NCBI RefSeq assembly: GCF_018760735.1 | Contig: NZ_JAHHZN010000025.1 | Span: 1-57,757 of the forward strand | Origin: Hymenobacter piscis | GTDB lineage: Bacteria > Bacteroidota > Bacteroidia > Cytophagales > Hymenobacteraceae | DNA length: 57,757 bases | Reading direction: 5' to 3' | In this document: positions 1-7,669 of the stretch, piece after piece | Layout of the letters: every line of letters begins with the position of its first letter | How positions within the stretch are numbered: the stretch's first letter is position 1 | Position numbers and translations under genes: made by a program | The notes under the pieces: model-generated | Told to the model about the DNA's origin: nothing | The model's input: the letters and a program-made list of their open reading frames with translations, nothing else | Databases searched by the model: none

Positions 1-125
1 CTGGGCCCGCCTCAAGCACCTGGCCTACCAAGCCAACACCACCGTCTACCAACTCAAGCAAGGACTGCTCGACGACTACCTGCGCCGCGAGCTGGCTCAG
101 CCCACACTCCGGTTTGCGTAAGTCC
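1..125 (+). mobile_element. 3' end of an insertion sequence, truncated by the window edge
   Basis: The first 121 bases encode the C-terminal end of a transposase, and the stop codon lies inside a short terminal repeat, GCGTAAGTCC at 116-125. The reverse complement, GGACTTACGC, matches GAACTTACGC at 57634-57643, where another transposase gene begins at the other end of the window. I infer that 125 is close to the right end of this IS. No target duplication can be checked because the left end lies outside the window. Confidence 0.6.
2..121 (+). CDS. Transposase, C-terminal fragment
   Basis: Thirty-nine codons are open from the window edge to a TAA stop. The peptide starts WARLKHLAYQANTTVY and ends LAQPTLRFA, a basic helical tail of the kind found at the C-terminus of IS4/IS701-like DDE transposases common in Hymenobacter. 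None of the catalytic residues is in the window, so the family call rests on recognition of the tail and on the terminal repeat overlapping the stop codon. It probably belongs to a complete gene that continues upstream of the window. Confidence 0.5.
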   Translation, partial: WARLKHLAYQANTTVYQLKQGLLDDYLRRELAQPTLRFA

Positions 126-254
126 TATTAGCTTTGAATGAACTTGTTGAGGTGGCTTACGCGAAGTGTCGCGTCTTTACACCATTCGGAAAACTGCCAT
201 AGTGCAGCAAGTGACGCCCCAGAATTCTGGTGCGGCTTTTCTTACCCCGTGCGT

Positions 255-262
255 TACCTTTG
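255..262 (+). promoter_or_regulatory. Candidate promoter -7 element (TACCTTTG)
   Basis: This matches the Bacteroidota -7 consensus TAnnTTTG and lies 44 nt before the ATG at 307, a spacing similar to that before proline dehydrogenase (43), lysS (48) and the OmpA-family gene (42). It supports the start at 307 rather than an upstream one. A second match, TAGCTTTG at 129-136, sits just outside the IS end and could also drive the gene. No clear -33 element is seen for either. Confidence 0.5.
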
Positions 263-306
263 AACCTCTTACCGAAGTAGCTACCCTGACTCTTTCCCAC
301 CCCACA

Positions 307-1875
307 ATGTCTGATCCGCACGCTGAAGCCCAACTAAGCAAAACCGAAATTCTCGCCCGCAAAAACGCCGAAGCGCTGCTCGGCGGAGGCCAGGCCCGCA
401 TTGATGCCCAGCACAAGAAAGGCAAGCTCACCGCCCGGGAGCGGATTGACCTGCTGTTCGACGAAGGCTCGTTTGAGGAAATCGGCAAGTTTGTGATGCA
501 CCGCTCCAAGGACTTCGGGCTGGACAAGGAGTATTACCTCGGCGACGGCGTGGTGACCGGCTATGGCACCGTGAACGGCCGGCTGGTGTACGCGTTTTCG
601 CAGGATTTCACGGTATTTGGTGGCTCGCTAAGCGAAACCCACGCCGAGAAAATCGTGAAGATCATGGACCTCGCCATGAAGAACGGGGCCCCCGTCATTG
701 GCCTCAACGACTCGGGCGGGGCCCGGATTCAGGAAGGCGTAGTGAGCCTGGGCGGTTACGCCGATATCTTTTATAAAAACACCCTGGCCTCGGGCGTGGT
801 GCCGCAGCTGTCGGCCATCATGGGGCCGTGCGCGGGCGGCGCGGTGTACTCACCGGCCATCACCGACTTTATCCTGATGGTAGAGGACACGAGCTACATG
901 TTCGTGACCGGACCCAACGTGGTGAAAACCGTTACCCACGAAAACGTGACCAGCGAGGAGCTGGGCGGCGCCAGCACCCACTCGGCCAAAAGCGGCGTAA
1001 CGCACTTCTCCTGTGCCAACGAGGTGGCCTGCATCACCCACCTCAAGCAGCTGCTGAGCTACATGCCCCAGAACTGCGAGGAAACTGCCCCGATGGTGCC
1101 CTACGAGGCCGGCCAGGACGAAAGCCGCCCTGCCCTCGACACCATCATCCCCGACAACCCCAACCAGCCCTACGATATCCGGGAGGTAATTGACGGCCTC
1201 ATCGACGCCGGCTCCTTCCTGGAAGTGCACCAGAACTTCGCCGAGAATATCGTGGTGGGCTTTGCCCGTCTGGGGGGCCGCAGCATCGGCATCGTGGGCA
1301 ACCAGCCGGCCGTGCTGGCCGGCGTGCTCGACATCAACGCCAGCACCAAAGCGGCCCGCTTCGTGCGGTTCTGCGACTCGTTCAACATTCCGCTGCTGGT
1401 ACTGGAAGACGTGCCCGGCTTCCTGCCCGGCACCGACCAGGAGTGGCGCGGCATCATCACCAACGGGGCCAAGCTGCTCTACGCCTTCTGCGAAGCCACC
1501 GTGCCGCGCATCACCGTCATCACCCGCAAAGCCTACGGCGGCGCTTACGACGTGATGAACAGCAAGCACATCGGGGCCGATATGAACTACGCCTGGCCCA
1601 CCGCCGAAATTGCCGTAATGGGTGCCAAAGGCGCGGCCGAAATCATCTTCAAGCGCGAAATTGCCCAGGCCGAAGACCCCGAAGCCAAGCTGCAGGAGAA
1701 GGTAGACGAGTACCAGCAGAAGTTTGCCACGCCCTACCGCGCCGCCCACCGCGGCTTCGTAGACGAGGTAATTCTGCCCTCGCAGACGCGCCAGAAGCTG
1801 ATCCGCGCCTTCAAGATGCTGGAAAACAAAGTGGACACGCTGCCCCGCAAAAAGCACGGCAACATTCCGCTGTAA
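307..1875 (+). CDS. Acyl-CoA carboxylase carboxyltransferase (propionyl/methylmalonyl-CoA type) beta subunit
   Basis: The 522-residue product matches the carboxyltransferase subunit that moves a carboxyl group from biotin to propionyl-CoA or acetyl-CoA in the cytoplasm. Both crotonase-like halves are present: the N-terminal half has SGGARIQEG (about 136-144) and GPCAGGAVYSPA (about 173-184), and the C-terminal half has VPGFLPGTDQE and KAYGGAYDVMNSK. Length is normal for the family. The frame is open upstream to 166, but the ATG at 307 gives the usual N-terminus and follows a -7 element. No biotin carboxylase or carrier gene lies beside it, so the partners must be encoded elsewhere. The GNAT gene follows after 9 nt and is probably co-transcribed. 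Substrate choice between propionyl- and other acyl-CoAs is not settled by sequence. Confidence 0.93.
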   Translation: MSDPHAEAQLSKTEILARKNAEALLGGGQARIDAQHKKGKLTARERIDLLFDEGSFEEIGKFVMHRSKDFGLDKEYYLGDGVVTGYGTVNGRLVYAFSQDFTVFGGSLSETHAEKIVKIMDLAMKNGAPVIGLNDSGGARIQEGVVSLGGYADIFYKNTLASGVVPQLSAIMGPCAGGAVYSPAITDFILMVEDTSYMFVTGPNVVKTVTHENVTSEELGGASTHSAKSGVTHFSCANEVACITHLKQLLSYMPQNCEETAPMVPYEAGQDESRPALDTIIPDNPNQPYDIREVIDGLIDAGSFLEVHQNFAENIVVGFARLGGRSIGIVGNQPAVLAGVLDINASTKAARFVRFCDSFNIPLLVLEDVPGFLPGTDQEWRGIITNGAKLLYAFCEATVPRITVITRKAYGGAYDVMNSKHIGADMNYAWPTAEIAVMGAKGAAEIIFKREIAQAEDPEAKLQEKVDEYQQKFATPYRAAHRGFVDEVILPSQTRQKLIRAFKMLENKVDTLPRKKHGNIPL

Positions 1876-1884
1876 GCCCCTCGC

Positions 1885-2409
1885 ATGTCCATCACCATTC
1901 GCCCCTCCACGCTCCACGATGCGCCCACCATTCGGCGGCTGTACCAGCGCGTGTCGGCGGAAAGCGGCGGGCTGGCCCGGCGGCCCGAGGAAATAACCGA
2001 GGACTACGTGCAGCACTTCCTGACGCGCAGCCTGACCCAGGGCATCGGGCTGGTGGCGGAACAGGCGGGTGAACTGGTGGCGGAAATTCACGCCTACCAA
2101 GCGGGCCTGCAGATTTTCGCCCACGTACTCGGCGACCTGACGGTAGCCATTGCCCCCGCTGCACAGGGCCAGGGCTTGGGCCGACGGCTGTTTACCGAGT
2201 TGCTGACCCGCGCCCAAGCCCAGTTTCCGCAGGTGCGCCGGGTGGAGCTGCTGGTGCGCGAAAGCAACACCCGCGCCATTGCGCTGTACGAGCAGCTGGG
2301 CTTCCGGCAGGAAGGCCGCTTTGAAGGTCGAGTGGCCGGTGCGTGGGGCCTGGAGGCCGATATTCCGATGGCCTGGTACGCTCCGGGGGCGTTGGCTGTT
2401 GCCCAATAA
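1885..2409 (+). CDS. GNAT-family N-acetyltransferase
   Basis: The 174-residue protein fits the Gcn5-related acetyltransferase fold. It opens with a beta strand typical of the family (SITIRPSTLHDAPTI). The acetyl-CoA binding motif A is seen as the strand LTVAIAPAAQGQGLGRRL (residues about 90-107), and the later VRRVELLVRESNTRAIALY and LGFRQEG segments form the usual motif B region. It begins 9 nt after the carboxylase stop, suggesting one transcript. GNAT enzymes acetylate small molecules, antibiotics or protein amines; nothing here identifies the substrate. Confidence 0.85.
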   Translation: MSITIRPSTLHDAPTIRRLYQRVSAESGGLARRPEEITEDYVQHFLTRSLTQGIGLVAEQAGELVAEIHAYQAGLQIFAHVLGDLTVAIAPAAQGQGLGRRLFTELLTRAQAQFPQVRRVELLVRESNTRAIALYEQLGFRQEGRFEGRVAGAWGLEADIPMAWYAPGALAVAQ

Positions 2410-2455
2410 ACCATCGGCCCCGGCGTTTGTATTTTATCTTCTGATTCTTCATCCC

Positions 2456-3526
2456 ATGCGTCAAGAAAGCTTCGACTTCCTGCAGAAGTACCTCAACAAC
2501 CCCTCTCCTACCGGTTTCGAGAAGGAAGGGCAGAAAATCTGGCTCGACTACCTCAAGCCCTACATCGACGAGTATTTCGTGGATACCTACGGCACGGTAG
2601 TAGGCGTGGTGAACCCCGAGGCCGAGTACAAAGTGGTGATTGAGGCTCACGCCGACGAAATCAGCTACTTCGTGAACTTCATCACGGAGTCGGGCTTCCT
2701 GTACCTGCGCAAAAATGGCGGCTCCGACCCGCTGGTGGCTCCCAGCAAGCGCGTAAACATCCACACCAAGAAGGGCATCGTGAAGGCGGTGTTCGGCTGG
2801 CCGGCCATCCACGTGCGCAAGGTGGAGCAGGACAAGGCCCCCACCATCGAAACCGTGTTCCTCGACTGCGGCGCTTCCTCGAAGGAGGAAGTGGAGCAGA
2901 TGGGCATTCACGTGGGCTCGGTGGTGACGTTTGAGGACGAATTCACGGTGCTCAACGACCGGTTTTACGTGGGCCGGGCGCTGGACAACCGCATCGGTGG
3001 CTTCATGATTGCCGAGGTGGCCCGCCGCCTCAAGGAAGAGGGCAAAAAGCTGCCCTTCGGCCTCTACATCGTAAATGCGGTGCAGGAGGAAATCGGGCTG
3101 CGGGGGGCCGAAATGATTGCCCACCGCATCAAGCCCGACGTGGCCATCGTGACGGACGTGATTCACGACACCCAGTCGCCGATGTACGAGAAGAAAACCT
3201 CCGGCGACCTGTTCTGCGGCAAAGGCCCCGTGATTACCTACAGCCCGGCCGTGCAGAACAACCTGCGCGAGCTGATCATCGAAACGGCCCAGAGCGCCGA
3301 AATTCCCTTCCAGCGCGCCGCCGCCACCCGCGCCACCGGCACCGACACCGATGCCTTCGCCTACTCCCATTCGGGCGTGGCCTCGGCCCTGATTTCGCTG
3401 CCTCTCAAGTACATGCACACCACCGTGGAAACCGTGCACAAAGATGACGTGCAAAGCGTCATCAACCTGATTTACGAAACCCTGCTGCGCATCGAGGACA
3501 AGCACGATTTCCGGTACTTCAGCTAA
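2456..3526 (+). CDS. M42-family metallopeptidase (glutamyl aminopeptidase/endoglucanase-like)
   Basis: The 356-residue product is a cytoplasmic di-metal aminopeptidase of family M42. Metal and catalytic positions are recognisable: H65 and D67 in EAHADE, D178 in GRALDNR, the QEEIGLRG motif (210-217), D234 in VTDV and H321 in YMHTTVE. These enzymes form large tetrahedral assemblies that trim peptides released by proteases. The ATG at 2456 is chosen because the protein starts with the usual MRQESFDFLQKYLN and the frame upstream overlaps the GNAT gene. A long inverted repeat follows the stop. Confidence 0.92.
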   Translation: MRQESFDFLQKYLNNPSPTGFEKEGQKIWLDYLKPYIDEYFVDTYGTVVGVVNPEAEYKVVIEAHADEISYFVNFITESGFLYLRKNGGSDPLVAPSKRVNIHTKKGIVKAVFGWPAIHVRKVEQDKAPTIETVFLDCGASSKEEVEQMGIHVGSVVTFEDEFTVLNDRFYVGRALDNRIGGFMIAEVARRLKEEGKKLPFGLYIVNAVQEEIGLRGAEMIAHRIKPDVAIVTDVIHDTQSPMYEKKTSGDLFCGKGPVITYSPAVQNNLRELIIETAQSAEIPFQRAAATRATGTDTDAFAYSHSGVASALISLPLKYMHTTVETVHKDDVQSVINLIYETLLRIEDKHDFRYFS

Positions 3527-3546
3527 TTCGTAGGGTCCCATTCAGT

Positions 3547-3630
3547 GAACGTCATGCTGAGCTTGTCGAAACATCTCTACCGAACAATACGAAACGGTAG
3601 AGATGCTTCGACAAGCTCAGCATGACGTTC
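3547..3630. repeat. Intergenic long inverted repeat (copy A, GTCATGCTGAGC family)
   Basis: Arms at 3547-3582 and 3595-3630 are 36 nt each, complementary at 35 of 36 positions, with a 12-nt loop. The arms start GAACGTCATGCTGAGC. The core GTCATnCTGAGC recurs in two other inverted repeats of this window (45020-45157 and 47240-47380). The repeat lies between two genes on the same strand and has no T-run directly after the stem, so it is not a plain terminator. Confidence 0.85.
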
Positions 3631-3658
3631 TTTTGTATCGTGCTTCACCTGTTTCTCT

Positions 3659-4462
3659 ATGGATATTCCTTTTCCTAGCCTTCCGCTTTCCGTAACCGAT
3701 CAGATGGGGCGGCGGGTGGCCGTGCCGCTGCCGGCGCAGCGCATTGTGTCGCTGGTGCCGTCGCAGACGGAACTGCTGTTCGATCTGGGGCTGGGGGCAC
3801 GGGTGGTGGGCGTCACGAAGTTCTGCATTCACCCGGCCGAAGCCCGCCAGTCGGCTACTATCATCGGCGGCACCAAGAACTTCGATTTCGACAAGATTGA
3901 CGCCCTGCGGCCCAATCTTATCATCGGCAATAAAGAGGAAAACTACCAGGCCGGCATTGAGCAGCTGGCGGAGCGGTATCCGATCTGGATGAGCGACATC
4001 AACACCCTGGCCGACTCGCTGAGTATGATCCGGCGGGTGGGGCTCATCACGCAGCGCAAGGAGGCTGCCGACGCCCTGGCTGCCGAAATTGAGGCTTCTT
4101 TCGTGGCTTTGCCGCCGGTGGCTGAGCCCGTATCGGCAGCTTACTTTATCTGGCGCAAGCCCTATATGGTGGCGGCGGGCAGTACTTTCATCGATGAGAT
4201 GCTGGCACGGGCTGGCTTCCGGAACGTGTTTGGCAAGCTAGACCGCTACCCCGAAATCACGCCCGAGCAGCTGCAAGCCGCCGCCCCGCAGCAGATTCTG
4301 CTGTCTTCTGAGCCTTACCCTTTCGGCGAAAAGCACGTGGCGGAGTTTCAGAAAATATGCCCTACGGCCTCTATCCGCATCGTTGATGGGGAGCTGTTCA
4401 ACTGGTACGGCAGCCGCCTCCGCCATTCCGCCGCCTACTTCCGGGAGCTTAGGGAACGATAG
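3659..4462 (+). CDS. Helical-backbone metal/cobalamin-binding protein (BtuF-like)
   Basis: The 267-residue protein matches the periplasmic-binding-protein fold used by ABC importers for cobalamin, haem or iron chelates. It begins with the domain signature VTDQMGRRVAVPLPAQRIVSLVPSQTELLFDLG, continues through GVTKFCIHP and the conserved DFDKIDALRPNLIIGNKEEN segment, and ends with the second lobe. No N-terminal signal peptide or lipobox is visible, unlike classical importers; many Bacteroidota homologues are the same and may be cytoplasmic. No permease or ATPase gene is adjacent. The family call is solid; the ligand is not known. Confidence 0.8.
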   Translation: MDIPFPSLPLSVTDQMGRRVAVPLPAQRIVSLVPSQTELLFDLGLGARVVGVTKFCIHPAEARQSATIIGGTKNFDFDKIDALRPNLIIGNKEENYQAGIEQLAERYPIWMSDINTLADSLSMIRRVGLITQRKEAADALAAEIEASFVALPPVAEPVSAAYFIWRKPYMVAAGSTFIDEMLARAGFRNVFGKLDRYPEITPEQLQAAAPQQILLSSEPYPFGEKHVAEFQKICPTASIRIVDGELFNWYGSRLRHSAAYFRELRER

Positions 4463-4909
4463 GGCATTGCATTGGTAGTTAACGAATAAAAATAGAACCT
4501 GGAGGATGCTCCTTCTTAGGCATATGCTTTAGCCAGATATCAACCACCGTTGTCGATTGAGTGTCTGTTGGGAGGATAATGTGTAGTTGCGCAATTGCCG
4601 CCGGAGTTACACGCAGCTTACTTGTTGCTTCTGTATTCAACCAATGGCCGTTAATAGCAAACTGCACCGGCCCCGATAATTTCAACCGTCGTCCCAGCTG
4701 CGCCAAAGATTCTGACGGCACTCGCCGTGTTGAATTAATAATCACTACTCCTGCTGTTCCTACACCTACTTGCCAAGGCAGCGGTATACTGTCATTGCTA
4801 CGCATCGACAGCTTGTATACTTCGATTCCCTTGATATCAGAAGGCGCGAAATCGGCAAACAGGCCGTTGATAATGGTAGTTGAGTTGAGGAGGTATATCG
4901 GTTCAGCTA

Positions 4910-4933
4910 GTGCTTTGCCCGCATAGTTATTAG
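4910..4933 (+). repeat. Left terminal inverted repeat of the IS630 element
   Basis: It starts GTGCTTTGCCCGCATA. It matches the reverse complement of 6104-6127 except at positions 6 and 17. The TA at 4908-4909 immediately outside is one copy of the target duplication. Confidence 0.9.
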
Positions 4934-5589
4934 CCGGTCTGGGATGGCGGTTCGGGCTTGTTGACGGGGTTGACTTTTGTATACCAGTGCTGCAGTTTGT
5001 CTTCGGCTTTGGCCAGCGTAAAGCTCCAGTTGACCTTAACCGCTCGCCGGTTGCGCTCCGTGGCCCAGGCCTGCACTTGCCGGGCCAGCTCGTCGAGGGA
5101 GGCGATGCGCCGGTCCAGGCACTGGCGGGCCAGGGCCGAAAACTCCAGCTCGGCCATGTTGAGCCACGAGCCGTGCCTGGGCGTGAAGTGAAAGCGCACC
5201 TGCCGGCTTAGCGCCCGCGCCTGCGCCACGGGCAGGTGCTCGTAAAACGAGCCGTAGGCGTGCGTGTTCAGGTTATCCTGCACCAGGTCCACCCGCGCCG
5301 CGTCGGCGTAGTGGGTGGTGAGCACCTGGTGCAGGAAGTCGGCGTAGTCGGCCTTGGTGCGGCGGGCCCGCACCTGCGCGTAGCGCTGGCCCGTGTCCAG
5401 GTCATACGCCAGCAGCACCACGGCCGTGCCATGGCGCACGTACTCGTGGTCCTGCCTGGCCACCTGCCCTGGCCGGGCGGGCAGCGCCGCCAGCTTCTCG
5501 CCCAGCAGCTGGCAGGGCCGCTCATCGAAGCACAAGCGTGCCCGCCCCGGGTGGGCCGGTTGCGCGTACAGCTCGAGCACGTCTTCCAT
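4930..5589 (-). CDS. IS630-family transposase, DDE catalytic part (frame 2)
   Basis: This 219-residue frame holds the catalytic domain. The DDE triad is visible as LCFDERP (first Asp), LVQDNLNTH (second Asp) and WLNMAELEF (Glu), the standard IS630 pattern. It lacks its own start: a -1 frameshift on the A7 run at 5658-5664 would join it to the upstream frame through SQLKPWLKKQWCLSKLDGEY, a stretch typical of intact IS630 transposases, giving a 380-residue protein. The internal ATG at 5589 is only the first methionine of the catalytic segment. The enzyme cuts the DNA at the terminal repeats and inserts into TA. Confidence 0.9.
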   Translation of the reverse strand: MEDVLELYAQPAHPGRARLCFDERPCQLLGEKLAALPARPGQVARQDHEYVRHGTAVVLLAYDLDTGQRYAQVRARRTKADYADFLHQVLTTHYADAARVDLVQDNLNTHAYGSFYEHLPVAQARALSRQVRFHFTPRHGSWLNMAELEFSALARQCLDRRIASLDELARQVQAWATERNRRAVKVNWSFTLAKAEDKLQHWYTKVNPVNKPEPPSQTG

Positions 5590-5636
5590 TTTAGCCAGGT
5601 ACTCGCCGTCGAGCTTGCTCAGGCACCATTGCTTTT

Positions 5637-6071
5637 TCAGCCAGGGCTTGAGTTGGCTTTTTTTAAGACCTGCCGCACCGATTCCTCGCCCACGGCCACG
5701 CCCAACTCGATCAGGCGCCCGCGCAGCAACCGGATGCTCCAGCGCGAGGCCCCGTCCGGGGCATCGGTGCAGGCCAGCGACGTGATGGTGGCCTCGACGG
5801 CGGGCGTGACCTTGCGCGGCTGGCCACTGCGGGGCTTCTCTGTCAGGGCCGCGGCCAGCCCCTGCTGGCGGTAGCGGCGGCGCACATTGTAGACCGTGGC
5901 CCGGCTCACGCCCAGCAAGGTCACAATGGCATCGGGCGCATGGCCCTGGTGGCTGAACTGCAGGATGCGCGCCCGGTTGAGTTGCCGGGCCGGGGCGGTG
6001 CCTTTGCGCACCAGCCGCTGCAGCTGCGCTTGCTCGGCAGCCGACAGTTCAATCGAAGAAGAAGTGTTCAT
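5637..6071 (-). CDS. IS630-family transposase, DNA-binding part (frame 1)
   Basis: This 144-residue frame encodes the N-terminal DNA-binding region. A helix-turn-helix is visible around residues 45-70 (APDAIVTLLGVSRATVYNVR), followed by the basic linker EKPRSGQPRKV and a winged-helix segment (WSIRLLRGRLIELGV). It reads VRQVLKK over the A7 run and stops 20 bases later. The catalytic domain is in the -1 frame, so this is the first half of a frameshift-produced transposase. Alone it could act as a DNA-binding regulator of transposition, as in other two-frame elements. Confidence 0.88.
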   Translation of the reverse strand: MNTSSSIELSAAEQAQLQRLVRKGTAPARQLNRARILQFSHQGHAPDAIVTLLGVSRATVYNVRRRYRQQGLAAALTEKPRSGQPRKVTPAVEATITSLACTDAPDGASRWSIRLLRGRLIELGVAVGEESVRQVLKKANSSPG

Positions 6072-6103
6072 CCGACCCTATACGAACTCGACACCAACCC
6101 GGT

Positions 6104-6127
6104 CTAATAATTATGCGGGCAGAGCAC
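6104..6127 (-). repeat. Right terminal inverted repeat of the IS630 element
   Basis: It pairs with 4910-4933 with two mismatches. The TA at 6128-6129 outside it is the second copy of the target duplication. Confidence 0.9.
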
Positions 6128-6278
6128 TAGCTCAGTCGCCGTACGCGCGTAGGCAGCCGTCTCCTGAGCGTACGCGCCACAGGTCATTCCCAATAAGCCT
6201 ATTATCCATAAAATAGCTAGACGCATATTTACCACGATGAACGGTATAACTCGAGCTAATAACGGAAATCTTCCGGCT

Positions 6279-6323
6279 GCTGCCAGCAGCGCGCTGCTAC
6301 ACTATGGGCGCGCTGCTGGCAGC
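6279..6323. repeat. Perfect 16-bp hairpin downstream of aroA
   Basis: Arms GCTGCCAGCAGCGCGC (6279-6294) and its exact complement (6308-6323) enclose a 13-nt loop. It begins 6 nt after the aroA stop on the minus strand. There is no T-run, so it could act as a Rho-dependent or 3'-end-protecting hairpin rather than a classical terminator. Confidence 0.7.
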
Positions 6324-6328
6324 TCGGC

Positions 6329-7558
6329 TCAGAACACCGGCGCGGGCGCGGGGTCCGTCACGAAGCCGACCTTTTCCAGCTCCCGCCAGAACTGCGGATA
6401 CGATTTGCGGACTACCTGCGGAGCCTCCAGCGTAAGCGGCCCCAGCAGCGCCAGCGGGGCAAAGGCCATGGCCATGCGGTGGTCGTGGTAGGTAGCTACC
6501 GTCTGGCCAGCCACGTGGAAATCCTGGGCGCTGACCCGGAATACCCCTTCCCCTTCATCGGTCAGGGCGCCGCCGAACTTGGCCAGCTCGGCCTGCAGAG
6601 CTGCAATTCGGTCGGTTTCCTTGATGCGCAGGCTTTCCAGGCCGGTCATGGTGGTGGGTACGCCCAGGGCAGCGGCTACCACGGCCACGGTTTGCGCCAG
6701 GTCGGGACAGTCGGTGAAGTCCTGGGTGAGTGAGGCGTTAGGGGTGCGTTTGGTCAGGCGCAGGGTTTCATCGGCCAGAAACTCCGTTTGTACCCCTAAC
6801 TGGGCCATAATAGCCACAATGGCCTGGTCACCCTGCCAGGAGTAGCGGCGCAAAGTGGGCAGGGTGAGATGGGAGCCTTCGGGGGCCAGGGCCACCATGG
6901 CGTACCAGTAGCTGGCCGCCGACCAGTCGCCTTCCACGGTGTAGTCGGTGGGCGCGTAGGCCTGGGGCCGCACTTCCAGCACCTCGCCCAAATCCCGGCA
7001 CACGGCCCCAAAATGCTGCATCAGCGCCTGCGTCATCCGAATGTAGGGCCGCGACCCTACCTTGCCCGTGAGCCAGATGCGCAAACCGTGGGGCAGCGTG
7101 GGCCCGATCATCAGCAGGGCCGAAATGTACTGGCTGCTGATGTCGCCGCGCACGCTAATTTCCGTGAAGTCAGCGGCTTCATCGGTGGCAGGCTGGGGCG
7201 TGCGGCCCCGCAGGCGCAATGGCGGGTAGCCCTCCTGGTTCAGGTACTCGATGCGGGCACCCAGCTCCTGCAGGGCATCGGCCAGCACCTTGATGGGGCG
7301 CTCCTGCATGCGGGCGGTGCCGGTCAGCTCGGTCTGGCGGCCGGTCATGGCCAGGTAGGCCGTCAGGAAGCGCATCACGGTGCCGGCATCCTCCGTGTCG
7401 AATACGGGAGCCGTGGGGTCGGCCAGCAGGCGCTGCATGAGCTGGGTGTCGTTGGCGTCAGAAAGGTTGTGCAGCGCGCCGCCGCCAGCCAGCGCCCGGA
7501 TGATGAGGGCGCGGTTGCTTTCACTTTTGGAGGCCGGTACCTGGGCCGTGCCGCGCAA
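6329..7558 (-). CDS. aroA: 3-phosphoshikimate 1-carboxyvinyltransferase (EPSP synthase)
   Basis: This enzyme adds enolpyruvate from PEP to shikimate-3-phosphate, the sixth step of the shikimate pathway. Seen are VPASKSESNRALIIRAL (substrate binding), ANDTQLM, EDAGTVMRFLTA (the DAGTAxRFLTA motif), ISSQYISALLM, DWSAASYW and the C-terminal LRIKETDRIAAL and YHDHRMAMAF motifs. Upstream lies aroB on the same strand, 111 nt away. The start is uncertain: the listed codon is TTG, but homology to E. coli AroA ([22 protein letters not shown]) continues upstream as SSLTLTWPAGVLRGT. No ATG, GTG or TTG precedes it in frame back to the aroB stop, so translation may begin at a non-standard codon near 7597. 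Confidence 0.93.
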   Translation of the reverse strand: MRGTAQVPASKSESNRALIIRALAGGGALHNLSDANDTQLMQRLLADPTAPVFDTEDAGTVMRFLTAYLAMTGRQTELTGTARMQERPIKVLADALQELGARIEYLNQEGYPPLRLRGRTPQPATDEAADFTEISVRGDISSQYISALLMIGPTLPHGLRIWLTGKVGSRPYIRMTQALMQHFGAVCRDLGEVLEVRPQAYAPTDYTVEGDWSAASYWYAMVALAPEGSHLTLPTLRRYSWQGDQAIVAIMAQLGVQTEFLADETLRLTKRTPNASLTQDFTDCPDLAQTVAVVAAALGVPTTMTGLESLRIKETDRIAALQAELAKFGGALTDEGEGVFRVSAQDFHVAGQTVATYHDHRMAMAFAPLALLGPLTLEAPQVVRKSYPQFWRELEKVGFVTDPAPAPVF

Positions 7559-7605
7559 AACACCCGCGGGCCAGGTCAGAGTCAGGGAAGAGTTGATAAG
7601 GCAGA

Positions 7606-7613
7606 GAAACTTA
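7606..7613 (-). promoter_or_regulatory. Weak candidate -7 element (TAAGTTTC) before aroA
   Basis: It resembles TAnnTTTG with a final C in place of G. It lies 8 nt before the ATC codon at 7597-7595, where AroA homology roughly begins. If real, it would give a nearly leaderless aroA mRNA. Evidence is limited to the resemblance and position. Confidence 0.25.
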
Positions 7614-7669
7614 CGAAGCGCCGCCGTGGCCGCGCTTCCGGTGATTATGATGAGACAAAGCCCGGCCGC

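Larger units (their letters stand above)
4910..6127 (-). mobile_element. Complete IS630-family insertion sequence, 1218 bp
   Basis: The element is bounded by 24-nt terminal inverted repeats (4910-4933 and 6104-6127) matching at 22 of 24 positions and is flanked by TA on both sides, the target duplication typical of IS630/Tc1-mariner elements. It carries one transposase gene in two overlapping frames on the minus strand. The ends and coding parts look intact, so it may be recent and active. Confidence 0.9.
4479..6226 (-). pseudogene. Secreted TonB-plug-like protein gene, split by an IS630-family element
   Basis: Reading on the minus strand, the 5' piece starts at ATG 6226 and encodes a signal peptide (MRLAILWIIGLLGMTCGAYA, then QE). 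It runs to the TA at 6128-6129. The 3' piece continues from the TA at 4908-4909 to the stop at 4479. Joining the pieces at a single TA gives an unbroken 175-codon frame. The joined protein contains LAEPIYLLNSTTIING, APSDIKGIEVYK and VGTAGVVIINS, the order and spacing of the plug motifs PLYVIDG, DIxxIEVLKD and ANGVVLITT of SusC-type receptors, but no barrel follows. So it was probably a small secreted or periplasmic plug-like protein; its function is unknown. As it stands it is disrupted: the 5' piece reads into the element and stops after 40 residues. Confidence 0.85.

Noticed and set aside
850..2406. 518-codon open frame opposite the carboxylase and GNAT genes
   Set aside because: Antisense shadow of two well-supported genes; no protein-like motifs.
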